From assembly GCF_014203645.1 (NCBI RefSeq), contig NZ_JACHJL010000001.1, positions 186,001 through 250,000 of the forward strand: a stretch of DNA of 64,000 nucleotides, read 5' to 3'. Numbering within the stretch: position 1 is the first letter of the stretch; each line of letters begins with the position of its first letter. The DNA comes from Streptomyces zagrosensis (GTDB lineage Bacteria > Actinomycetota > Actinomycetes > Streptomycetales > Streptomycetaceae). The position numbers were made by a program, and so were the translations under genes. Positions 16,858-25,676 of this stretch are shown piece by piece. The notes under the pieces were generated by a model, which was not told the origin of the DNA, did no database searches, and saw only the letters and a list, made by a program, of their open reading frames with translations.

Positions 16858-17328
16858 ATGACCGTGATGGACAGCGCACAAGCCGAGTTGACGGCCAGCA
16901 CGGCGGCGCCGATGTGTATGGGGCCCGTGGTGCACCCGCGACCAGCCGGCCGTGACCAGTACACGATCAGTGAGGTGGTCACCACGACCGGGCTGAGCGC
17001 GCACACCCTGCGCTGGTACGAACGGATCGGCCTGATGCCGCACGTGGACCGGTCGCACACCGGCCAGCGCCGCTACAGCAACCGTGATCTCGACTGGCTC
17101 GACCTGGTCGGCAAGCTGCGACTGACCGGCATGCCGGTGGCGGACATGGTCCGCTACGCGGAACTGGTCCGCGCAGGTGAGCACACCTTCCCCGAACGCG
17201 AAGAACTGCTGACCGCGCACCGGGAGGACGTACGGCAGCGGATTACCGAATTGCAGAGCACCCTCGCGGTCCTCGACTTCAAGATCGACATCTACGCTGA
17301 CGCCTATAGGGCGTCGGAGAGGGCCTGA
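16858..17328 (+). CDS. MerR-family transcriptional regulator
   Basis: A 156-residue regulator. Residues about 35-60, 'YTISEVVTTTGLSAHTLRW' then 'YERIGLM', form the MerR winged helix, followed by the arginine-rich wing 'HTGQRRYSNRDLDWLDL' and a C-terminal coiled coil. There is no metal-binding cysteine cluster, so it belongs to the NmlR/AdhR-like group that senses electrophiles. ATG 16858 follows GAAGGG; the upstream GTG (16849) is less likely. The aldo/keto reductase starts 6 bases after its stop, and both follow the promoter at 16785-16815. Confidence 0.9.
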   Translation: MTVMDSAQAELTASTAAPMCMGPVVHPRPAGRDQYTISEVVTTTGLSAHTLRWYERIGLMPHVDRSHTGQRRYSNRDLDWLDLVGKLRLTGMPVADMVRYAELVRAGEHTFPEREELLTAHREDVRQRITELQSTLAVLDFKIDIYADAYRASERA

Positions 17329-17334
17329 ACCGCC

Positions 17335-18351
17335 ATGAGCAACGAGAAGATCGCGGCCGTCAGCCTCGGCATAGACGGCCCCCAGGTCGGCGTGCAGGGC
17401 CTTGGCTGCATGGGCATGACCCACGCGTACGGGCCCACGGACGAGGCCGAGGCGAGGGCCACCTTGGAGCACGCCCTGGAGCTGGGCGTCACGCTCCTCG
17501 ACACGGCCGACATGTACGGCTTCGGCCGCAACGAGGAGTTCATCGCGCCCTTCGTCAAGGCGCACCGGGACGAGATCACGCTGGCCACCAAGTTCGCGAT
17601 CGTACGGCGCGAGGACGACCCCTCGTACCAGGAGATCCGCAACGACCGCCCGTACATCCGGCAGTCCATCGAGGGCAGCCTGCAACGGCTCGGCGTGGAC
17701 CACATCGACCTCTACTACATGCACCGCCGCAACCTCGACGTGCCGATCGAGGAGACCGTGGGCGCCATGGCCGAACTCGTCACCGAGGGCAAGGTCAAGC
17801 AGCTCGGCCTCAGCGAGGTCTCCGGCGGCGAGCTGCGCGCCGCGCACAGCGTGCACCCCATCGCCGCGGTGCAGTCCGAGTGGTCGCTGTTCAGCCGGGA
17901 CGTCGAGGACGGGGTGGTGGACGCGGCGAAGGACCTGGGCGTCACCTTCGTCCCGTACTCGCCGCTCGGCCGCGGCTTTCTCACCGGCTCGTTCGTCAAC
18001 GCCGAACAGGAACTGGCCAGCGACGACTGGCGGCGCACCCAGCCCCGTTTCACCGGCGACAACGCATCGGCGAACGCGGCGCTCCTGGAGCCGGTACGCA
18101 CCATCGCCGCGGCCCGCGGCGTGACGCTGGCCCAGGTCGCGCTGGCCTGGGTGCAGCAGCGGGCCGCGGTGCACGGCCTGGCCGTGGTGCCGATCCCCGG
18201 CACCCGCAAGCGCACCCGCCTGGACGAGAACGTCGCCGCCACCCGGCTCACCCTCGACGCCGCCGAACTGGCCGCCCTTGAGCCGATCGCCGGCCAGGTC
18301 ACGGGCGGGCGCTACGCCGACATGAGCTTCACAGCGGTGGGCCGGGAGTAG
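17335..18351 (+). CDS. Aldo/keto reductase
   Basis: A 338-residue (alpha/beta)8 NADPH-dependent reductase of carbonyl compounds. The tetrad is Asp56, Tyr61, Lys86 and His130 ('DTADMYG', 'ATKFA', 'YYMHRR'). The C-terminal 'VPIPGTRKRTRLDEN' is the cofactor-binding signature. The N-terminus 'VGVQGLGCMGMTHAYGP' is typical of the family. Cotranscribed with the MerR regulator, it is the likely detoxifying output of an electrophile response. Confidence 0.92.
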   Translation: MSNEKIAAVSLGIDGPQVGVQGLGCMGMTHAYGPTDEAEARATLEHALELGVTLLDTADMYGFGRNEEFIAPFVKAHRDEITLATKFAIVRREDDPSYQEIRNDRPYIRQSIEGSLQRLGVDHIDLYYMHRRNLDVPIEETVGAMAELVTEGKVKQLGLSEVSGGELRAAHSVHPIAAVQSEWSLFSRDVEDGVVDAAKDLGVTFVPYSPLGRGFLTGSFVNAEQELASDDWRRTQPRFTGDNASANAALLEPVRTIAAARGVTLAQVALAWVQQRAAVHGLAVVPIPGTRKRTRLDENVAATRLTLDAAELAALEPIAGQVTGGRYADMSFTAVGRE

Positions 18352-18409
18352 CGGGGGCGCCGCGGGCGCGGAGCGGTGGCGCGGGCCTGACGGAGCGGGC
18401 CCGAAGGAG

Positions 18410-18441
18410 CGGGGCCTTGATGGGGCGGGGCCTTGATGGGG
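18410..18441. repeat. 16-bp tandem duplication CGGGGCCTTGATGGGG
   Basis: Two head-to-tail copies (18410-18425, 18426-18441) in the 375-base gap between the reductase and the antitoxin gene. Confidence 0.8.
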
Positions 18442-18553
18442 CGCGCCGGCCGGGCTTCGGCGCCGGGCTCCCTTTGTCGGCGCACGCTCAGCGAGCGTGT
18501 CGGGGCAACGTCTCTTGGGAGTGAACCCGTCGTGTGCGCCGCCTAGTTGGACA

Positions 18554-18592
18554 GCCGTAGGACCCGACCGCTCGGTGGTCGGGTCCTACGGC
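18554..18592. terminator. Strong hairpin, 200 bases past the reductase
   Basis: A perfect 16-bp stem (18554-18569 / 18577-18592) with a 7-base loop. A smaller dyad CACGCT-N5-AGCGTG lies near 18485. The gap 18352-18726 contains no open reading frame I can support. The hairpin may end the reductase transcript or a small RNA made from the gap. Confidence 0.6.
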
Positions 18593-18726
18593 GTTCCGGC
18601 GTCGGAGCAGTCGCGCCGCGGTGGCGGTACGAAAAACGAAGGCACCGCCAGCCGGCGCACGGGCCGACACGGCGGAGAACCAGGTAATATATACAGTGTT
18701 CCATTCTTGATATCCGGAGGCGCATA

Positions 18727-18942
18727 ATGAGTCGGACCGTTATCGATCTGGACGACGACCTGGTCGCCGACGTGGCGAAAGCTCTCGGGACGGGCACCAA
18801 GAAGGAAACGGTCAACACTGCCCTGCGCGAGGTCCTGGAGAACCGGCGCCGCGCCCTGGCCCTCACTCGGCTCCGCGCCGCAGCCAATGAGGGCGCTTTC
18901 GACCTGGAGCTCTTCGAGGACAAGAAGAACTACCGCCGGTGA
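18727..18942 (+). CDS. VapB-like antitoxin
   Basis: A 71-residue ribbon-helix-helix type protein: N-terminal strand 'SRTVIDLDDDLVADVAKAL' followed by 'KKETVNTALREVLENRRR'. The C-terminal 'FDLELFEDKKNYRR' is the toxin-inhibiting tail typical of VapB2-like antitoxins. A GGAGG at 18716-18720 precedes ATG 18727, and an AT-rich segment (about 18685-18715) supplies a promoter and possibly the autoregulatory site. It overlaps vapC by 4 bases (GTGA). Confidence 0.87.
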   Translation: MSRTVIDLDDDLVADVAKALGTGTKKETVNTALREVLENRRRALALTRLRAAANEGAFDLELFEDKKNYRR

Positions 18943-19361
18943 ACGCGGCCCAGTTTCTGATCGATACCAGTGCGCTAGCGGGCTTCCTGCGGGGGGACGC
19001 GGAACGGTACGGCTGGGACCAGGCGGCGGCGGCCGGGCTGATCGCCACCTGCCCGATCACTGACCTTGAGTTCTTCTACAGTTCCCGGTCAACCGCCGAT
19101 CGGAAGCGTGGCATCGAGGACATGCGGTCGATCTTCGGCTGGGTCCCCGTCGATGACCGCGCCTACGATCGGGCCTGGCGGGTTCAGGAGGCCCTTACCC
19201 AGCAGGGCAAGCACCGCAGCGCAGGCGCGGTGGATCTCGTCGTCGCTGCGACGGCCGAATTGCAGGGGCTCACTCTTCTCCATCGTGACCATGACTTCGA
19301 GTGCATCGCTGCCGTGACCGGCCAACCCTTGCAGTGGTACGGCCCCAGGGGCGGTGTGTAG
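18939..19361 (+). CDS. VapC-like PIN-domain toxin
   Basis: A 140-residue PIN-domain ribonuclease. Acidic residues of the active site are visible: Asp9 in 'FLIDTSAL', Glu44 in 'ITDLEFFY', Asp99 in 'AVDLVVAATA' and Asp117 in 'LLHRDHDFE'. VapC toxins cut tRNA or rRNA and are neutralised by the co-translated VapB. The start is the GTG overlapping the antitoxin stop. All catalytic residues are intact, so the pair is likely functional. Confidence 0.88.
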   Translation: MNAAQFLIDTSALAGFLRGDAERYGWDQAAAAGLIATCPITDLEFFYSSRSTADRKRGIEDMRSIFGWVPVDDRAYDRAWRVQEALTQQGKHRSAGAVDLVVAATAELQGLTLLHRDHDFECIAAVTGQPLQWYGPRGGV

Positions 19362-19415
19362 GCCGGTGGGGAAGGCGGAGCCGGGGAACGTCGGTGCGAG
19401 CTCGCCCGCGGCCCG

Positions 19416-20732
19416 TCATGAGCGGGCGCACCTACTCACTCCGCCAGGCTCACTCCCGCTCTGAGCAGCGGACACCGGGCGAGAGACCGGCCCCCGCTCG
19501 AACTGCCGCGCCCATCGCACCAGCACCACCAACAGCCCCCCGAACACCGGCAGCCAGGCGCACCGCAGGAGCAGCCACCCCGGCGAGTCCGGTGCGCCCA
19601 CCAGGCCCGGGACCTCGCCCAGGTGGGCGGCGGGGAGCGCCAGTGCTAGCGGCGCGCACTGGTGCCAGCACAGCACCGTCAGCGCGGACACATTGATCAG
19701 CGCCACCGGGGCCCATAGCACCGGCCGCCGCAACAGGCGGGCCAGCGGCCCGCGCAGCAATACCGCCGCACCGCACTGCGTGGCGGCCAGCGCGACCACG
19801 AGCAGCGACGGCGGATGCGAGTTGGTCCTGGCCTCGCCGGGCACGCCGACCATGCTCGCCGGATAGCCGCACCAGGTGACCAGCGCCACGAACAGCACCC
19901 CGCCGCCGACCAGGAGCAGCCAGGCCCCACCTCGACGCAGGCGCCCGCGCCCCCAGGCGACGCCGAGTTGGTAGCCGAACAGCCAGCCGGGCAGCACGTT
20001 GAGCAGCCCGATCGCGGGTGGCACGGCATCCGCGTACGGCCCGTACCGCAGCACATCCACGGCGGCGACGCAGCACAGCAGGGGCGCCGCCGACCAGGCG
20101 CCGGCGCGGCGGACGGCGCGGTCGCAGTACGGGGTGAGCGCGGTGAGGGCCGCGTACACGACCACGAACCACAGGGGTTGCGCGACGAGCGTGACGGCTG
20201 TCCGCAGGGTGTCGCCCGGCACGCCCACCGTGTGCAGCTCGGGCACCAAGACCGCCCACGCGACGCCGACCGCGCCCACCGGCCGCCCGAGCCGCACCAA
20301 CCGGGCCCGCACCCAGGCGCCGGTCTCCACGCCACGGCCGGCGGCCCGGCGCCAGGACCGTACGGAGGCGTACCCGCCCACCAGGAAGAAGAGTCCGAGA
20401 AGTTGGAACACCCAGCTCAGCGGCGCCAGTTGGCCAAGCGAGGCCAGCGGGCTCGCCGTGTCCAGCGCGCCACCTTCGCCCCGGGTGAGCCCGCCGAGTA
20501 GCCAGTGCCCGATGACGACGGCGACGAGCGCGATGGCCCGCAACCCGTCGATGGCCCGGTCCCGATCGGTGGGGGTGCGCGCGTCGATGCGGCGGGCGGT
20601 GCGGCCGGCGGCGCCGAGAAGGCCACCGGGGAACGCGTGGAGGCCGCCGCCCGGGGCTTCGTCGAGGCCGCCCGGGACTTCGGGCCGCTGCCGGGCCGAG
20701 AACTGCCGCGCACCCGGATCAGACCAGGTCAT
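19416..20732 (-). CDS. Membrane acyltransferase-like protein (acyltransferase family 3)
   Basis: A 438-residue polytopic membrane protein with about ten hydrophobic segments. 'RDRAIDGLRAIALVAVVIGHWLLGG' near the N-terminus is the acyltransferase-3 signature, with the active-site-like His. 'QLLGLFFLVGGYASVRSW' follows. These proteins add acyl groups to sugars or peptidoglycan at the membrane. ATG 20732 overlaps the upstream hydrolase gene by 14 bases, implying coupled translation; the frame is open upstream inside that gene in an incompatible register. Confidence 0.82.
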   Translation of the reverse strand: MTWSDPGARQFSARQRPEVPGGLDEAPGGGLHAFPGGLLGAAGRTARRIDARTPTDRDRAIDGLRAIALVAVVIGHWLLGGLTRGEGGALDTASPLASLGQLAPLSWVFQLLGLFFLVGGYASVRSWRRAAGRGVETGAWVRARLVRLGRPVGAVGVAWAVLVPELHTVGVPGDTLRTAVTLVAQPLWFVVVYAALTALTPYCDRAVRRAGAWSAAPLLCCVAAVDVLRYGPYADAVPPAIGLLNVLPGWLFGYQLGVAWGRGRLRRGGAWLLLVGGGVLFVALVTWCGYPASMVGVPGEARTNSHPPSLLVVALAATQCGAAVLLRGPLARLLRRPVLWAPVALINVSALTVLCWHQCAPLALALPAAHLGEVPGLVGAPDSPGWLLLRCAWLPVFGGLLVVLVRWARQFERGPVSRPVSAAQSGSEPGGVSRCARS

Positions 20733-22074
20733 CGGCGCACTTCCGGGCTTCGGCCGCGGCGCTGTCGGACTCCACCGCGCAGCGGACCGAACCGAAGTCC
20801 CCGAGTGTGACGCGGGCGAAGTTACGCAGCGACTCCGTGCCCGGCGCGAAGTAGCCCGCGTGCCCATCGACGCGCGCCGTGGACAGCCGCCGGGCACCGA
20901 AGTCACTGGCGGCGGGGTCCGCGCCGTGGCCCAGGCCGAGCAGCTCGATGTGCGGCACCTTCCCGATCCAGTCGGAGCCGTCCTTGGCCGCCCAGACCCG
21001 CGCATCCGCCCGCAACCCGGCCACGCTGCCCGCCCGGGTGCCCGGGCTGCCGAGGACCACCAGGTCAGATGCGTCGGGGCCGATCCGGTGCGCTGCGAGC
21101 CCGCAGACCACCGAGCCGTAGCTGTGGCAGAGCACGGTGGGCGGCGCGGCAGGCGCTCCCTCGGCGGCGGCGAGCCCGGCCAGGAACCGGTCGAGCCGCG
21201 GCGCGCCCGCCCCCGCCAACCGCCCTGTCGCGGCGTCCAGACCAAGGCCGACCGGTGTGGAGTAGCCGGTCCAGGAGATGACGGCGGTGCCGGTGTGGGG
21301 GGCCTGCCGGACGAGTTCGGAGCGCAGCGACGTCGCCATGCCCACCGGAGTCGCGTACGCCGTGTCGTCGGCTACGCCCGGATGGTCACTGCCCCCGCCG
21401 TCCCTCCTGTCGCCAGGGCTCTTGGGCATCTCCTCGGCGTACGAGCCGAGGTCGATGTCGGAGCCCGGCACGATCACGGCCGTGCGGCGGGCGCTGGTCA
21501 GATCCCCGTACACCTCCGCGATCTGGCCGCGGTCGCGCGGGTCGAACGCGAGGATGTGCCGGCCGTTGGCCAGGAGCGCGCCGTAGTGATCGGCCCGGTC
21601 GCGGGCCTGAGCGCGGGTTTGCGAGCTCAGCGCCGAGTCGGTGGCACGCGCGAGTTCCGCTCGGCGCTCGGCCGCCAGCGCCCGGGCGTTGGCCGCGTAC
21701 CGCAACGCCACCGGCGCGCCATCCAGATTGCCGACGATCAGCGGATGCCGCTGGGCCAGCGTGCGCCGCTCGGGCGCGTCCAAGCTGGCGAAGAAGCGGG
21801 CGACGGCGCCGGGCGAAGCGGTCGCCGGGTCGGGCAGCGTGCGCTCCAGCACATCATCGGCGCGCCAGGACGCGGCACCCGGCGGCGGTCCGGTGATGGC
21901 GGGCTGCTCGTGGGCGACGGCCCAGCCCGCCGTGCCGGTGACGGCGGTGACGGCGAGGGCGGCGGCCACCAGGGCCCGCTGGCCGCGCCCGAGGCCGCGG
22001 TCGCGCCGGCGCGCGCCCCATCGAGGTCGCCGGGCCTGCTGCCGCTGCTGGCTGTGCGGCCCGAGCTGAGCCAT
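20719..22074 (-). CDS. Alpha/beta hydrolase (DUF1023-type), membrane anchored
   Basis: A 451-residue protein. An N-terminal hydrophobic anchor (about 33-55) follows a basic head. The region 'LPDPATASPGAVARFFASL' to 'RHILAFDPRDRGQIAEVYGDL' is the conserved N-terminal block of this family. The nucleophile elbow is 'VLCHSYGSVVCG', and the catalytic His is in 'DGHAGYFAPGTESL'. The gene at 25677 encodes a paralogue. The substrate is unknown; the active site probably faces outward. Confidence 0.85.
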   Translation of the reverse strand: MAQLGPHSQQRQQARRPRWGARRRDRGLGRGQRALVAAALAVTAVTGTAGWAVAHEQPAITGPPPGAASWRADDVLERTLPDPATASPGAVARFFASLDAPERRTLAQRHPLIVGNLDGAPVALRYAANARALAAERRAELARATDSALSSQTRAQARDRADHYGALLANGRHILAFDPRDRGQIAEVYGDLTSARRTAVIVPGSDIDLGSYAEEMPKSPGDRRDGGGSDHPGVADDTAYATPVGMATSLRSELVRQAPHTGTAVISWTGYSTPVGLGLDAATGRLAGAGAPRLDRFLAGLAAAEGAPAAPPTVLCHSYGSVVCGLAAHRIGPDASDLVVLGSPGTRAGSVAGLRADARVWAAKDGSDWIGKVPHIELLGLGHGADPAASDFGARRLSTARVDGHAGYFAPGTESLRNFARVTLGDFGSVRCAVESDSAAAEARKCADDLV

Positions 22075-22263
22075 GGTCGCTTACTCCCTCGTCCGGTGGC
22101 CTGCCTGCGTGGCGGCCTGGCGGAGGGAAAGTAAGAAGCGAACGGGTAGCGGTACATCACGCTACGGAGCCAACCTGCGGGTGGCTCCGGGGTACTGCGG
22201 GGTGCTACTGGAGTAGGGGGTCGTCCGGATGTGCGCAGGTCAGCGAGTCAGCCCGGGTGGGCG

Positions 22264-22944
22264 CTAGGGTGCGTCGCCCGGTGCGACCAGACCCGATTCG
22301 TACGCGAAGATCACCGCCTGCGCACGGTCTCGCAGCCCGAGCTTGGCGAGCACCCGGCCGATGTGGGTCTTCACGGTCTGCTCCGCGAGGATCAGCGAGG
22401 CGGCGATCTCCGAGTTCGACAGGCCCCGGGCTATCAGTTCCAACACCTCGGTCTCGCGAGGTGTGAGGCCCTTCAGCCGAAGCTGTGGGTCGCGGCGCGG
22501 GGCGGGGCGCTGCCGAGCGAAGTCGGCGATCAGACGGCGGGTCACCGATGGCGCGAGCAGCGCCTCGCCCGCCGCGACGACTCGTACCGCCGAGATGAGG
22601 TCGGCGGGCGGCGCGTCCTTGAGGAGAAAGCCGCTGGCGCCCGCGCGTAGTGCCTCGTACACGTAGTCGTCCACGTCGAATGTGGTGAGCATCAGCACCT
22701 TCGGCCGGTGGATCACCCCGGGCGGCGGCGAGAGGAGGTGCCGGGCCGCCTCCAAACCGTCCATCTCGGGCATCCGGACGTCCATGAGCACCACATCGGG
22801 ATGGGTGGTGCGGCTGACCTCGACCCCCTGCCGTCCGTCCGGCGCCTCGCCGACGACGTCGATGTCGCTCTGCGCGGCGAGCAGCGCGGCGAAGCCCGCC
22901 CGCACCATGGCCTGATCGTCAACGATGATCACCCGAGTGGTCAT
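22264..22944 (-). CDS. NarL/LuxR-type response regulator
   Basis: A 226-residue two-component response regulator. The receiver has Asp55 ('VVLMDVRMPEMDG') as phosphoacceptor and 'LLKDAPP' with the conserved Lys. The C-terminal LuxR helix-turn-helix reads 'LTPRETEVLELIARGLSNSEIA'. ATG 22944 is a clear start. The cognate histidine kinase lies directly upstream (23063-24496). Confidence 0.93.
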   Translation of the reverse strand: MTTRVIIVDDQAMVRAGFAALLAAQSDIDVVGEAPDGRQGVEVSRTTHPDVVLMDVRMPEMDGLEAARHLLSPPPGVIHRPKVLMLTTFDVDDYVYEALRAGASGFLLKDAPPADLISAVRVVAAGEALLAPSVTRRLIADFARQRPAPRRDPQLRLKGLTPRETEVLELIARGLSNSEIAASLILAEQTVKTHIGRVLAKLGLRDRAQAVIFAYESGLVAPGDAP

Positions 22945-23062
22945 GGGTTCGTGGGGCCTTTCTTGGCTGCTCTTGTCTGCGCATCGTGTTCGCGAATCTT
23001 CGCTACGGGCCTTCGCCGCGGGGCTGCACGAAAAGGCCTCACCACGGCGACGTACCCGGGAA

Positions 23063-24496
23063 CTAGCTCTCTGGCGTCCCCGAGGACGCATCCGGGGCGT
23101 TGGCAGTTGCCCCGGTGGCACTGTCGTGCCCCGACTCCGGCGGATCGAGCGGTAGCCGCGCCGCCACCCGGAACCCGCCATCGGGCAGGGGGCCGATGTC
23201 CACGGTGCCGCCCACGAGCCGCACGCGTTCGCGCATGCCCACCAGACCATGGCCGGTACCGGTGGTCTCCAGCGGCGCGGAAGCCACCTGGGCGGGAGCG
23301 TAATTGATCACCAGCACGCCCAAATGGCTGCCGGTGGTGGTGAGCGAAACGCGGGTGGTGGCGCCCGGCGCGTGCCGTACGACGTTGGCCAGCGCCTCCT
23401 GCACAATCCGGTACGCGGAGAGCTCCACGGCCGGGGAGAGCAGGCCGAGCCTGGTGACGGCGTCGGAGATGTCCCACTCCACCGGCACCCCGGCCCGCAG
23501 CGTCGCCTCCACGAGCTGCGGCACCCGGGCGAGCCCAGGCTGCGGGGCGCGCTCGGGGTCCCCGGCGCCGTCCCCACCACCGTCGCTGCGCAACACGCCG
23601 AGCAGCCGCCGCATCTCGGTGAGCGACTCGCGGGCGGTGGCCGCGATGGTGCCGAACTCCTCGCTGGCCCGCGGGGGCAGTCCCTCGATGCGATACGGGG
23701 CGCTGTCCGCCTGCACCGTGATCACCGACATATGGTGCGCCACCACGTCATGGAGCTCGCGGGCGATGCGGGCCCGTTCCTCAAGGAGCGTGCGGCGGGC
23801 GCGTTCCGCCTCGCTGATGGTCTCGACCTCGGCCAGTCGCCGCTGGACGTCGTGGCGTTCGCGCAGCGTGCCGCCGAGTAGCAGCAGCACGCCGCTCAGG
23901 ACGAAGAGCAGTACGGGGGAGCCGTCGCTACGGTCCTGCGAGATCAGCTCGAAGAGGGTCCCGGCAGCCCCGGTCAGCAGCCAGATGGTGGCGAGCGTGC
24001 GCCGCCGCTCACGCAGCCCGAGGAAGAGCGAAAGCGGGAGGTAGCCGATGATCACCATCGGGGTCCACGGCCACGACCGATATTCGTTCGGCGCCACCGA
24101 CAGCAGCGTGAACCCGCCCACGACGTCGGCGAGGAAGATGATCCACCACGCCTGGAGCGGCCGGTTCACGGCGAGCAGCAACGGCGCCACCTGCGCGGTG
24201 GCCAGCAGGACCGAAACGGCCGGATGCAGCCCGTAGTCCGCGGTGAGCCCCGTGCCGGTGACCGGCAGCAAGATCGCGGTGAGGACGAAGACGAAGAAGT
24301 ACGGCAACCGACGCGACCAGCGCCGCGCGCTGTGGGCAAGCGGCGGCGGCTTCGCCGGGGTGGTCAGATCGTGCGCGACGTCGCGCGCCACCCGGCGCAG
24401 GGCCTGCGCCGCTTTGTGGCGCAGCGCTGCCGGCGCGCCGCTACTCGGCGGCGGCGATGCGGATGCCGGGGGCACTCCCGGCGGCACTGAGGGCAT
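23063..24496 (-). CDS. NarL-type sensor histidine kinase
   Basis: A 477-residue kinase. The N-terminal half has about five membrane spans and no large extracellular domain, so the stimulus is probably membrane-associated. The HisKA_3 box is 'ARIARELHDVVAHHMSVI' with His249 as phosphoacceptor; the ATP-binding HATPase block 'GTGHGLVGMRERVRLVGG' follows. The first 45 residues and the last 20 are low complexity. ATG 24496 is used. It pairs with the regulator at 22264. Confidence 0.9.
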   Translation of the reverse strand: MPSVPPGVPPASASPPPSSGAPAALRHKAAQALRRVARDVAHDLTTPAKPPPLAHSARRWSRRLPYFFVFVLTAILLPVTGTGLTADYGLHPAVSVLLATAQVAPLLLAVNRPLQAWWIIFLADVVGGFTLLSVAPNEYRSWPWTPMVIIGYLPLSLFLGLRERRRTLATIWLLTGAAGTLFELISQDRSDGSPVLLFVLSGVLLLLGGTLRERHDVQRRLAEVETISEAERARRTLLEERARIARELHDVVAHHMSVITVQADSAPYRIEGLPPRASEEFGTIAATARESLTEMRRLLGVLRSDGGGDGAGDPERAPQPGLARVPQLVEATLRAGVPVEWDISDAVTRLGLLSPAVELSAYRIVQEALANVVRHAPGATTRVSLTTTGSHLGVLVINYAPAQVASAPLETTGTGHGLVGMRERVRLVGGTVDIGPLPDGGFRVAARLPLDPPESGHDSATGATANAPDASSGTPES

Positions 24497-24674
24497 GACG
24501 GGCCCAGCGTATGGCCTGACCGGCGGCGGAGCGGTGCCGCAGGGGGTGCCCCGAGCGTGGGCGTGAGTGTGGGCTGGGTGGGTGGCGCGTGGGGGCGTGG
24601 CGGGAACGACCGAGGCGGGCGGGGGGCTGCGGGGCGCGCCCACCGCAAGGGTGTCGGGCGCGCCGCGCACGCGG

Positions 24675-25580
24675 TCACAGCTCCGCCAGGAGCTCCGTCT
24701 TCTTCGCCGTGAACTCATCATCCGTGAGCAGCCCCGCCTGATGGAGCTCGCCCAGGTGCCGGATGCGGTCGGCGATGTGGCCGGGATCGGGCCGGGCGGA
24801 GATCTGCTGGTTGTCCACCGGGCCCGTACCCGAGGCGCCATGCTGGCGCAGACCGGCGAGGCCGCTGGCGGGCGAGGAGGTGCGTACCGCCTCAAGGACG
24901 GCCGCCGCGAACGGCAGCGAGTCATGCACCAGGCCGTAACCCATGCCGAAGACGACGGCGGCCGGGTTCTGGTCGGCCGCGCCCGGTTCGGCGCCCTCCG
25001 CACCGCGCGCCACGAGCCGCAGATGCCCGTTGAATACCTCGGGCGACCGCCACTCCACCCCCGTGAGCTCCCCGACCTGAAAGCGCTGGTCACCCGCCTT
25101 CCACTTGGCGGAGGACGCACCCGTCCAAAACCACCGAAAGGCGACCGACGAGCCGTCGAAGGACGCCTTGCCGTCGTACGCCTTGAAGGCCATCGGCGCG
25201 GTAGGCGCCGCCACCACGTAGGCGTCGGCGGGCGTCTTGGCCTCGGGGCCGAGCGCGGCCCGTATCTCCTCCGCGTAGTACTCGGCGAGGGTCTCCCGCT
25301 CGGCGGGCAGCACCAACCGGTACGGGTCGCAGCCTTCCTTGAGCTGTCCGTCCGCCGCGTCCATCAGCGGATCGGCGCCGGGCCTTGGCACCGCGCGCAA
25401 TACCACCGTTCCGCGCTTGCCAGGCGTCAGCTCGACTCCTGCCAACGCCTCGTAGGGGATGCGACGTTCGCCGAGAGCCTGGAGCAGCTTCGGCGTACGA
25501 ATCCCCCGTTCGAAGCGGATGAGCACGGAGTCGGCGTTGAACTCCCAGACCGTGTGAAAACCGGTCAGCACATCACCCAT
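24675..25580 (-). CDS. DUF4429 protein with C-terminal SHOCT domain
   Basis: A 301-residue cytosolic protein. It begins 'MGDVLTGFHTVWEFNADSVLIRFERGIRTPKL', the DUF4429 signature, with a second similar repeat in the middle ('FKAYDGKASFDGSSVAFRWFW'). Residues about 270-301 ('IRHLGELHQAGLLTDDEFTAKKTELL') form a SHOCT oligomerisation motif. No catalytic residues are evident. Two ATGs (25580, 25589) are plausible; 25580 reproduces the family N-terminus. It lies between the kinase and the second hydrolase paralogue. Confidence 0.85.
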   Translation of the reverse strand: MGDVLTGFHTVWEFNADSVLIRFERGIRTPKLLQALGERRIPYEALAGVELTPGKRGTVVLRAVPRPGADPLMDAADGQLKEGCDPYRLVLPAERETLAEYYAEEIRAALGPEAKTPADAYVVAAPTAPMAFKAYDGKASFDGSSVAFRWFWTGASSAKWKAGDQRFQVGELTGVEWRSPEVFNGHLRLVARGAEGAEPGAADQNPAAVVFGMGYGLVHDSLPFAAAVLEAVRTSSPASGLAGLRQHGASGTGPVDNQQISARPDPGHIADRIRHLGELHQAGLLTDDEFTAKKTELLAEL

Positions 25581-25676
25581 GTGGCTCATCGTATGTTGCG
25601 GTCGCCCGCCCGTCCCCCTTTGGTGCGCTACGCGCGTCAAACCTCTGTTTGGCTATCTTTGCGTCTTCCCCCGCGG

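Noticed and set aside
15877..18174. A long minus-strand frame through the MerR and aldo/keto reductase genes
   Set aside because: Only residues after ATG 16695 match a serine hydrolase; the rest is antisense to well-recognised genes.
25580..25640. Longer start of the DUF4429 protein
   Set aside because: Residues before ATG 25580 do not match the family N-terminus.
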